NCBI GenBank assembly: GCA_030762175.1
Contig: CM060831.1
Coordinates: 31,571,001-31,635,000, forward strand
Origin: Metallyticus violacea
Taxonomy: Eukaryota; Arthropoda; Insecta; Mantodea; Metallyticidae
Length of the DNA stretch: 64,000 nucleotides
Reading direction: 5' to 3'
A program made the translations under genes and the position numbers. The notes under the pieces are model-generated. The model made no database searches, was not told the origin of the DNA, and saw only the letters and a program-made list of their open reading frames with translations. Positions 26,901 to 38,900 of this stretch are shown here, one piece after another; within the stretch, counting starts at the first letter, position 1; the number at the start of each line of letters is the position of its first letter.

Positions 26901-29900
26901 GTTTATTTTATTGATAAGATAATGGATAAAGTGATCTGCAACAATATTCTTAAAACTAATGTTAAACAGCCAATGCAGTCTCATTACATGTTCCAGAAGG
27001 ATAATGATAGCAAACATATGACTCACTGTAATATGAAATGGCTTATTTGGAACTCCCAAAATTGTTTCAGGTGCTTCCACAATCACCTGACTTAAACCCT
27101 ATTGAACCACTATGGACTATTCTTAAACCAAGAGTCAGAAAGGAGAACTGAAATGTTTTGTACTTTTTTTTTTGATTGATTTATTTATGGATGCTCTTTA
27201 ACATCTCAGGTCATCAGCGTCCCATTCAACTCAGGGCATGAAACGTCCAACAAATTTTGCAGAGGCCTCTCTTTCAGGCTTGAGGTTCTTTTTTGTGCCG
27301 TAAATGTATGACATGGGACCCACGGCTTTACTTTCCTTCCGAAGGAAGCCATACTTAGGATTTTTATGCCCGAAAAAAATCATTGGTCCTGGCCGGGTTT
27401 GGTTTTGTACTTGAAGAATGGGGGAAAATCAAACCTCAGAAATGCAAATGTTTGGTTCCATGAATGAAAAGAAGATATGAACTCATGGAAGTTCTTCTGT
27501 ATGTCTGTTTTCAGCTGATTGTTTTGCTTATTTTGTTTCTTATTTAAAGCGTATGAACATAAAAGTTGCAAAATAAGGAGGTATTTTGGTTAAATCAATA
27601 TAATGATTTTGTTTCCTTTTATATAAAACATCCTATTTTCTATACATACTCTGGTTAGCTATTCATAAATCAAATGGAAGAAAGAAATGAGCCAAATTGT
27701 AGTTAAAAGTAATAATCATAAATTTTATAAATAAAACGAAAGTATATGAGTAAGAATGTTATATACTGTTTGTTTCAACTTTTAAAATGTTTTACAGGCC
27801 TTGATATTTCATGTTACAATAATATCGTAAGGAATACTTAATTGGACAATGAAAAAATGGACTAATGCAGCTGCAATTTGGTATTGGGACAATTGCTTAT
27901 TAAGTAGGTAGACAAATATTCTTTTGGTCAAAGAAAATATTTGAGAAAAATCCATACATTCTGTTAGACTTCCTCTAATCAAAGATTAAATACTTGTTTA
28001 TTGGTTTTGCATCTTTCAAGTTATCTCTGCAGCTATGATACAGATGTATTCCTGGTATATATTTACTATTTTCATAGTGTACTGTTCTAACAAAGAGATA
28101 CTACAGAAGTTACTGGTATTAAAGTAAGATGATCTCATATAATATCTCTTTGAAGAAAGAGAAACAGCTATCAGATTTTAAATTTCCTTGTATGGTGATC
28201 ATTTTTATATAACAGTTTGCAAAATGTATTAATTTTCAGGGACAGATTTTGGAGGAAAATAGATATGCCTGCTGAGATGCCAGTCACCCTTACTTATATT
28301 ATAAAAGCAAAATGGAGCCATAATTTTAATTAAAGAAATATGAAGTTGGAGAAAAATTCCCAACCCCATTCAGAAAAAAAAAATTAAAAGCTCAGCTTTC
28401 CTTGGCAGTAACAAACCAATTAACTATGATACCATCATTTATCAATGCAAAATGTGCAATGACATTACAGTAAAAACTAGGGGAATGAAATTCCAAAATG
28501 TTTTTGTATGTTCATAATAATTTTTATATTCAAAACCAGCATTTAATGAGAGGAATTCCACAATAATTGTCAGAAACAGCAAGTTATCAATCTAAAAGGA
28601 ATAAAGCTGTTTGACTATAACTGGTCATTTTCAATTGCAAATGTTTGTGAACAAAACATACAGATTTGTGTATGTAGAGAGAATAAAACAAAATGTTTCA
28701 AAATATATGTTTCTGTAATTTTAACAATTATTGTTCATCAACTGAGAACAATGCCTATAGGCTTTGAGGTTATTTATAAAAGAAAACATAATAGCTCACA
28801 GATGAAGCAAATAACTGCTTGAACATTGCACTACAACATTCACTAATTCCACATTTTTTAAAATATCTACTTGTTCTATAGTTTCACTTTTAGCTCTAAA
28901 CTTACACCAACAAGTCGCTTCAGTTTACAGTAAGCACAAAGTACAGAAATAAATACGATTTCACACTTTGGGTTTCTACAAGTACTTTTGGTGTAACATA
29001 ATGTGCAGCTGCAGTGTTATTCCAAGGCTGTGTGACTGTGCATAATGCAGCCCTATTTAACAGTTATGCCCGATGTAAGCACCTTTCAAGCTTCGGTAGT
29101 GGTGGCTACTTACTTAACACATTGATTTACTTCATCAAGGAGAAAAATTAACTCTTGCCATTGTAAAGAAATATATACAAGCATGAAAAAGCTCAGTTGA
29201 TCTTTTAATCAGACAGAAGTAGGAAATAGATTGCAACATACTGCCTCTCCTACCTGAAAGAAGAGGAATGTGTGTTAAGAGATGAAAGAAAATAAATGCA
29301 AAGATAAGAGAGAACAGAAATAACAGAGACAAGAATGCATTGTTCTCCTTTAGCTTTGAATATGGTAATCATAAAATATTTTCCTTTTGTGGATGCCAAT
29401 GAGCTGTAACTAAGTGGTTCTGTACCTCTAGTCCTTTTTTTCCAAAATTATTTTGGTTCTTTTTTCATAATATTTATTCATTCTATGTTTATATTTTTTA
29501 ATAAATACTGGGAATTGAGCTTCTGATTTAATACTATAATGCATGTTGAAGAAAAACTTATCATGCATAATGCATTGTGGTGTACGGTACCACATTGACA
29601 TGTGAATACTTGTGTCTAATTAACAGCAAAATACAAAGTACTTTTTGAAACAATTTTTTGAATGCACTTAATAAAAACACATAGCTAGATTGTTATGACA
29701 ACATTTAAAAGAATACAGAATGTTCTAGCTTTATAAGTTTATTGGCAATCTGTTACACTTCTCTTCTCTATGCCATTCAATTAATATTAATGGGGAAGGA
29801 GACCTAGTTACCAATGTACAAATAATACAATACAAATAATAAGAGATTCTGTACATATTCTTAAGTAATTATCTTTGACTATCAGAATATATCTTTATCG

Positions 29901-32900
29901 TTTGGAGAATGAAATAAATTCATTGCATTTGCAGACTGTTGTGCACAATGTTTTTCTCCACATGTAGACTAGGTCCTAAAGCTGGTGGATTACAGTTGCA
30001 CACACCAGTCAAGAACTTGTGTTGTCACTATTAAGGCAGTTAATGTTCATGTTCAAAACAATGACGAGCTACTTTGTTGTTGCATTTAATTTCTTTGTTT
30101 ATGTGGCTCAAAGATTTAAATCAGAATGCATTTTCATTTGCTGTAATCTTTTAAGAAATTAATTATTTGTCATGCAGAATTTCAAGAATGTTTTCCAGAG
30201 GTTCATCCACCTGACAAATCTACAATTCATAAACCAGTGCTTAAATTCAAAGCAACAGGATCAATGCTGGACAAGAAAATAATATGCAGGCATCATGTAT
30301 TAAAGAGGAAAAAATCTAGATATTGCTGTTTGATTTGAACGTGAAAATTTCTTGCAAAGTTAGCATAAGAGGAGGCCAGGCTGTACACCAGCACATTTTG
30401 ACACAAAACTGCTAAAATTTAATTCCTACAAGGTTACTGAAATGCATGTCTTTCAGTTCAGCAACTTGTGAAAGAGAAACTTCATCTTTGTGAAAAAGGT
30501 AAGCATGGTTTCAGCACTTTGCTGATCACATGACAGTTTGATTATGAGCAACTGTGCTGTGTGTTTCCAGCTGCCACCAGGTCTTTGTGCAAGAAGACCT
30601 GATGTATCCCTTTGAATGCTTTGTGGTATTGTGTGCATGTGTGCAATTTTATTATATTTTATTTTTATCCTTAATTTGAACAATCATCTAAGAAGAAAAG
30701 CAGCTTGAAAGTTATATTTTTGACAAATCACATAATTTAAAGCATATACGACCTTTTAAAACTTTCTATGCAGTCTGGAAAATTATTGTATACTATACCA
30801 AAAAAGATAAAATATTTTTTCCTCACAATTTTCTATAAAGATAAAATAAAAAATTGTAACTAAGATAAATTGCTTTTTTATAATTTTATATTGTAACTAT
30901 TGTATTTATCTGCTACAGTTTGTTGATTTGAAACAATTTATTTTTGGAGAGCCTTTAAAACAAAGATAAAAAGTATATACAGAAATTAACAAAATGAGAA
31001 TCTCCAATTGCTGCATGCAACTAGTTGGACATTTTAGCCCACTTACGATTGTCGCTCACTCAGATTCTTCCCTATTATCTTCATTTTTAAATTCATCATC
31101 TACAACACGCAGTTCTTGAAATAGTGCAACACAGTCTAAGGTCATTAGATGCAATTGCTGAAGCATTTCAATTGAGTCATCTGTGTTGATATTGCACAAA
31201 GCATTCCCAAAAATGCTATATGTAAATTTATTACATCAAAGTTCATGAGTATTAAGTTGCTCATTATCAGACTTTTTTAAACACTGCAACAACTAAATTT
31301 TCCAAAAAGATTTGGAGAACTAATTTCTTAAGTATCATTATATAGATGCTAATGAACAACATTAAAATAGTTTCATTCTACATAGAGGGGCCTTAAACAA
31401 GTCATTTGAGATAGAGAACTCTGAATCTATTTTAAATAGAGCATAAAATCTCCAAAGGGTAAACACATACTTTTACCAATGCCATTTGAAATTACATTAA
31501 ACTTTCAGTAATGTTCATCACCAATAATATAACTTCATTAAAAGAATTATATACAAGCTTTTAGTGCACCTCTGTACTTTTTTGTTATTGTTAATACAAT
31601 ATGGTTAATATTAACATTAAGAGTTGGATGAAAGAGAAGAAAATATGTTTTGTTTTGTTTTTCAGTTTTGGTACCAAATACGTTTTTTCTATTGTACAAT
31701 TTATGATTACAATGGCTGAAAAAAGTTCATTGCAAAGTATGCACTTTTGGTCCTCATTATTCAAATAAACCAGTATGCAGTTATATTTTAAAGGCAAAAA
31801 AATTAAGATAGAATACATAAAATTATAATAAATATACAAAAAAATATGTAAATTAATTTTTAAGTGCACAACTTGCAAGACAAAGGTGGTATCAGTGTAG
31901 ATAAGGTTTTCAATTTCTTTGATTTGTAATTTATTAAATTTGAGCACTTTCAATATTTTTACGGTCATAAGATGATCAACTATTACACAAAATAAAATTT
32001 ATTTGATATCTCACTATCAAACATTAGGAGAAAAGCAGAACTGAAATTGTGTTTTTAACTTTTCAGGTATTATTACTATAAAAATTCAAGTAACATAAGT
32101 GGATTTTGGAAAGAGGTAAGACAGAAGGTAGAAGATATAGGGAAGCAAGAGATTTGAGCTGGCTTACAGGATAAAAGGTCTTTATATTTATATAGAACAG
32201 TTAAAAGAAATTGGAGATGGGAGAAATATATAGATATTTATGTTCAATTCTGAATAATAGGTTCTGCATGGATGGGTATAGGGGCATTATTTCTAAAAGG
32301 ATTAAGAAAAATGTTTAAAGAAGGATGTATTGTGTGTGGGAAAATGGATGTGTTCCATTGTCTAATAGAATGTGAAATGGTAAAAAGGTGGAGGGATAGT
32401 ATTTGGGATGACAAAATGGGATTGACTACAACATGATATAGTAGCAATTAAAATTTTAATTAAAATATAAATTAGAACTTGCACAGTGAAGCCAACCATA
32501 TAATTTGACAAGTAAGTGAAGCATTAAAAGTGTAGTTCAACTAAATCATACAATAATAACAATTAAAATTTTGTCATATATGAGGGCAGAGAGATACAAG
32601 GAAGGAGCATGTGTGGAAACACACAGCTATGAAAATGGTAATTTATTAAAGGTGTTCATTTACTATTTTTATAACCAGGTGGTTAAGATAACGCGAACCT
32701 TAGTTTTGGTATTGTAAATTTTTAGATATATTGTTTGTTAATGTAATTTAATTGTAATATTGGTTGTGAAAATAAATTCATTCATTCATAAAAATGCAGT
32801 GGCAATATGTGATCATTCTGTAATTTTGTGGATTGAAATAATGTTATAACTTAATGTTATGCTGCTAGTGGATTATTACCAATCAATTTCTTCCCATCTA

Positions 32901-35900
32901 TAATGCCATAAAGTCATTTTAATACAAAAATTTACTATTAATTTCTGAGTATCGAATTCAATTACATCAATGCCTATTTTGAATTTGTAACTATTGAGTT
33001 ACCTGTCCCATTATTCAAGATCCCTCTATACAGAGTGAAAATATAGTGTTATTTTAATGGATATCATTGTATGATTAGTTGAACTACACACTCTTAAAGT
33101 GTTATTTATTAACACAATGTACAAATCAATCCAACCTTTGAAGCACTGAGTTTTTTTTATTTAATATATATTTTTAATACACCACATTTCCTAGACCTAT
33201 ATTTTTCTCATTTGACCATAAAATAAAAATAAAGTTTTTAAAGCCCTCTGTTTACCATTAAGCTGCTAAACCAATATGCTACATCTGCTTGTGTATTTAT
33301 TTATTCACATGCCAGTGGTGCCAACTAATATGGTCCTGGGGAGTTCTGGCCCAACCAATAACTTTTTTTGTTTCAATTTTTGCAGTAATTCACAGAGGTA
33401 AACAAAGTTTTTGTTGTTAGGTGGATTAACAGTAAAATACTTAAAATCATGTCAACACATTAAAATGCTCTTGACCTTCCAATCTTAAAACTTCTTTTTA
33501 AAAAAAACTGGAACATGTTTCATGAGACCTTGCTCACATTGTCAACCATGAATGACTAACAGATCAATCTAAATTGGTGGTGTTAAGTGACTGAGTGTTC
33601 TGGTGGTCTATTGATGAACTTGTACAAAGTGTTGTCTGCTTCTGTTTATATAAGTTCATCAATAGACCAACAGAGCACTCACAGTCACTTACACTGCCAA
33701 TTTAGATTTATCCATTTGTTGCACATGGTTGACAATGTGAGCAAGGTCTCACGAAACATGTCCCGGTTTTTTTAAAAAAAGTGTTAAGAGTGGAATGTCA
33801 AGAGTGTTTTAATGTGTTGACATGCTTTTAAATAGTTTTACTTTTAATCTACCAACGATTTTAAATCATTTCACTGTGTTGATTCCTACATTCATCATAA
33901 AAAGTTATTTTTATCAAGAAATCAGACCAATGCAGCACATTGGTGTATTATTACATCAGTTACTGTATTATTAGGTTTGTTAGGTATCCGAGATAGGATG
34001 ACAGTATGTGGTACACAATAAGAGTATATTCAGAGGAATTTATAGTCTCACACAGGCAAGAGGATGCAATTATGGTACTTTTGAACTACTCTGAACAGCT
34101 GTTATTTTCTCTTAATACTTTCTTACTTCATGCTTTCTCACCCTTCTATTTGCTTTGCTTTTATACATTGATGATTGACAAGTCAGTCACTTGGCAGACA
34201 GAGAAACACACAGATTGCTCTTTAAACTGCCTATGAAGCCAGAAAGAAGTTTTATTCATTAATTTGCATCTTCTATTTATATCTTAGTTAGTGACATGAT
34301 TGAGCAACCATGAATTGATAATAACCTTGCCCAGTATTTGGATATTATAGTTTACCCTTAATTCAGGAACAAGTGAAGAGATGGAAGTCCTAAGTTTCTG
34401 ACAGCATGTGTGATTCAAAATCCAGAGAAAGTGAAAGAGCGAAAAAAGATGACAATTATGTTTTCAACAGTGATATTTTTTACTATGAATGACGCTTCGT
34501 GATCACACAAGAAACACTGTGCGAAGGTGTAGCATTAAAAAGCTTAAATACAGACTTTTGCAAATGTAAAATTTCTGAAAACAAATGCTGTTTATGAAAT
34601 TGTTCCTGAATTTTTGAAATCTGTATGTTTGATTCTAACAATGCCCATTTCCACTTCCACGGTTGAAAGAATATTTTCTGCTTTGGAAAGAATAAATCAT
34701 ATGGCCACTTTGAAGGTGCACAAAGACCATGATGAAAGCTTGGATTTGGAAGAAGTCTGGGTGAAACTTTCATGGAGATACACAGAAGAAATTAAAGTGT
34801 TAAACTTACATAAAATAGCAGGATAGTTATAAAAACAGTATTAAGAGATAATGTGACCGTTAAAAGCTAGTACATTACTGACACTCCCCAAAAGTTTATT
34901 TACTTTTATAGTTGAAATAGAAGGAAGGAATAGTAATTGCTGTGTAGGGCTTATGTCTTGGTTGTACCAACAGCAAGAAATACACCAGAATGTAAGGGAT
35001 AACATGGCCAAGTTGAAATATAGTGATGTCAGTAAATAAACAACAGATGCAGCCATGCTAACAATGTAACAATGGGAAAAAATACAATTAGTAATCAACT
35101 CATATACACACACTAGCCTAAAGCTAACCTTGGGTAAATCCTAAAAACCTGACAGACCAGTGGTTTACTGCGGCATGCTATGGCCTGACAGCCTATGCTC
35201 GACTCATATTTGGAAAAATTGTGCGAACATGTTTCTATACTATAACATTGTATAACAGTTGGATTTGTAACTCTGAAAAATTAATATGGATTAGCTCAAG
35301 CAGATGCACAACATTAAGAAAAATCTGAAGCTGAGGCATAGAAAGACATACAGCAAAACAGTACTATAGGGTAAAATGATGTAGGTGTTGGCAACTCTGG
35401 AAAATCAACAACAAACCATTGAAGATAAGTTTGCATATTCACTGATGGGGAAAATAAAAGAAAACACGCAAACATAATAATGTGAAAATTTGCTACATTC
35501 ATAATGCAACATCTAAGCTTACTACTGGAAACTTGCGACCAAGAACTCCAAATTCTAATAACTGTATTCATTCTTCTATACTTAAACTTGCTGTGAAAAT
35601 GGGTACACTCACTTTATGGATAAGTTTTTATAACTTTATAAACGTGTGTATGAAGGAAGTCTGTGATGAATTAAAAGGAAGCAGTGCCGCTAGGAGAAAC
35701 AAGTTTGCTATATGGCTTGATCTTTAATTCTAGTTTCAGAATCCAACTTTATAAAAATAAGTTATATTTTTAATTTTAAAATTTTTTTTTAATTTCAGGG
35801 CTATATAGTCTAATAGCAGTTTAAAACTTCCTGTTGTCACTGAATCACTAAATACTCTGATGTTAAACAATTGTATATTTTGTGAATTAATCTAAATATT

Positions 35901-38900
35901 TATAAGTGAATATTCATATACTAATGCAATACCAGGTAGACTGATTTATATTTATTTTCTTAATCATTTAAATTTTTTTGCAACCAGTAAGTTTTATTTT
36001 CAGTCTACCCAATATCACATGCCTTTATTTTCTCTTAGACCAAATAAACATGCATATTGTTACAAATGAACACTTTTATAGCCACCCAGGGAATTTATAT
36101 AATAGTTCAACCATTTTTTTTTTTAATCCATGTAACAAGACAATATTATTAGCTATACATATATCATGTCAAGTGTATGTTTCTTGAAATTTCAAAAATG
36201 GAATACTTATTTCTACAATGATCTCCACGAATTGGCAACATTCCAAACTCTTTTTGCAAAGATAAATAACCACTACTTCAAATGCATATTGTCACTATTA
36301 TTAAGCCCATCTAAGCTTTTTGAAATGTATGAAATGCTGATATAGCGTTGTGTGCACAGATGTTCACAATTGCATGCAAACAAATGAAAATGAAGATAAT
36401 CAACATTTTGCAAAAAACTAGTTGCAGAAATTTACTCTACTTACATTATCATGTGGCTGCAATTCCTGAACAACCGTTATTTTATATTGTTTTAATTTTA
36501 AAAGTTGGGTGGCATTCCAAGCCGAGGTTTGCGAAATTCCTGTTTCCTGTGCAAGACTTCGCAGAGATCTCTTTGGGCATTGTTCTAACCTTTCTCCAAT
36601 TTCGTCAAGTTTCTCCTCGGTAAGCACACGACGGTTTACTTTCGGTTTCTTATCCAAAACAGATCCCGTTTCCCTAAATCGATTCACAAGATTACGAACA
36701 GTACATCTGTGAGGTGCAGGAATATCAGGGAATTTTGTTACAAATCGTATTCTTACTTTTCTGCAAGAGTTTGTTTTCACATACGAATCGTACATGAAAA
36801 TTCTATGTTCTAGAGTGTACTGACTTTTTGGCATCACTAGTTTACGAATTATTGTAACTTTCAAAAAGTCCAAATGGCACAAAGACAAAGCTCTCAGTAT
36901 GAAAAGCTAAATTATGATGACACTGACACCTTTTTGTGGGTACGTTAATGTGGACATGACATTTGAAAATAGGTCGCCTTATTCATTGTTTATCTTTCTC
37001 AGACTGGACACTAGGAGCGCGCGAGCTGCACAAATGAAACTATCTAAGCCAAATCCATGAGCTTTTCATGCATGGGAATTCAAGAAATTTATTTGAAACA
37101 CCAAATTTAAAACAATTATGGTCAGTGAAATGAAAGAAGCTTTACTTTGATTTACATGATACAAAGATGGAAGGGCATTGTGTATATAGAAGTAACGTGT
37201 AATTATCAGCTGTTGTCGATGTATACTTGTAATTTTTTATGCAAACGGGTAAGGCACCAATAGATTCTTAAATTGCTTAATTTCCCATACATGAAAATAG
37301 GCTGTTTTGCTTAGATGGTTTCACTTCGGCCCACGCACCCCTAGCGTCATTATCAGGAAACAAAAACATCTGAATAAAGTGGCTAGTAATTGGCATTCGG
37401 TAAACCTAACCTTAACATTTTTGTATCCAGAGACGCAAGGCTTTCGCAGCCAAACCTAAATTAAGATTTAGGAGAAAAAAAAAATATTAATGCTCAAAAA
37501 ATGCTTGGCCGTCATTTAGGAATTGCCAGTGAACAGTAAAACCGAAAATCCTTATTAAAAAAAAAGCGATTTATCCACCGTAATCTGTTGTCTTACATAA
37601 TTAGCTTGTTTCAATGACAAACACTGGAATTTCATATTTATTTTGAAAAGAAAATTTGAATTTTCACTTCGATTAGGGTTGTAGTTCATTAATTTGTAAC
37701 TTCCACATTTAACAGTCAGTATGCATGAGGCAAACATGCTAATTTATTCCTCCATGGCATTACTTTTGCTGCGACGATAGAAGCTATATCGTATTGATTT
37801 ACTGAGAACTAAACCTCACTCGGAGCAGATTTAGCAGTAATAGAAATGCAAGCCAGTCCTTACTGTATCATACTTTGACTACTGGCTATTAGAAAGCACT
37901 GATGTATTTGTGTTTGAAGTTGCACTGTTGATAAACAATTCCAGATACCCTTTCATGAATAATTGGTGTAGTTAACTTGAACCAAAAATTCAAGTATTCT
38001 AGCCTGCAAATACCCACTTTGTATTAAGCAACAACATATTTGAATGACATACCATTTTGAAATTATAAATAGCTATGCTTCTTTTGAAGCATGCTCCTTT
38101 AAAATACAAAGATTTCATGCTACAGGTCATGCTGCACTTCAGTAATATGGGATGGGTTAAAAAAATCTCAAATCTAGACAAATAATTGGGAGGAAGCTTT
38201 CAACAAGCAATCTCCAGAGCTTGCTTTTTATTGTACAGATACCTATTAATGTTTTGTGTAATAAGTGCACAGATGTTGTTTTCTACTATTTCTGGTCATA
38301 ACTTATGATAGGTAAGCGATGTCAGCAGACATTATACCAGATCAACAATGAACTATTGAATAATTCACATTCTCTTGCACTTACATTCTTAGTTGTCTGC
38401 AAGACATATTATGCACATTTATCTTTGACAACTTTATGTCAATTATAAATTCCACTCCACAAGGTTTTATCTGAGGTTTCTAAAACATTTTAGAAATTAT
38501 TTAAATATTCACATTACTAGATATAAGACATGAGTTGATGAATTGTTAAAGAAAGCATACCCCAGCTACAGAAAAATGCATGAAACAAGATAAAAACTGA
38601 TATTTTAATGATAGAAGACTTTCTTTGAAGATATATTTAAAATTATAGTATTTAAATATCTGTAAGCAGGCAAAACTAGAGAAAAGAGCTATTAGCCTAT
38701 AATATTTATTGTGCAATGTGGAAAGAGAGGGAGGGAGGAAAAGGTACAAATATGGAACTTCATTACATTAACAGCATTAAATGCACTAAAGGGAGTCTGC
38801 AGAATATTTCTGTGGAGGAGACAAAGTAAAATTTGAAATAAATTTAGGCATATTGTTTGTGTTGCTAATAGTATTCTGTTCTCATAATAAAGGTTCCAGA

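Larger units (their letters stand above)
26400..27500 (+). pseudogene. Tc1-like transposase relic, interrupted by two SINEs
   Basis: Plus-strand pieces follow Tc1 transposase order. A degraded LSDEMK segment near 26480 corresponds to the SDES/SDEsKF region. WGCMSSNG near 26600 matches the VWGCFS-type motif. [13 protein letters not shown] at 26990-27030 carries the second catalytic Asp. [12 protein letters not shown] at 27080-27115 holds the third. [12 protein letters not shown] at 27410-27450 is the C-terminal helix region. Frame shifts and stops break it, and the N-terminal DNA-binding part is missing. Two SINEs, each with a target duplication, are inserted within it. It was a cut-and-paste DNA transposon enzyme and is now dead. 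Confidence 0.75.

Noticed and set aside
26691..27086. 131-codon minus-strand frame
   Set aside because: It runs across a SINE and antisense Tc1-like sequence and has no family pattern of its own.
31591..31968. 125-codon minus-strand frame
   Set aside because: It is AT-rich with Ile/Leu/Asn composition, no motif, and no good splice or start context. It was judged a chance frame.
36348..36623. Plus-strand 91-codon frame overlapping the DUF4817 remnant
   Set aside because: It is antisense to the recognised transposase frame.
37380..37410. Telomere-like AACCTAACCTTAAC sequence
   Set aside because: Only about two units of a TTAGG-like repeat. Too short to be an interstitial telomeric tract.
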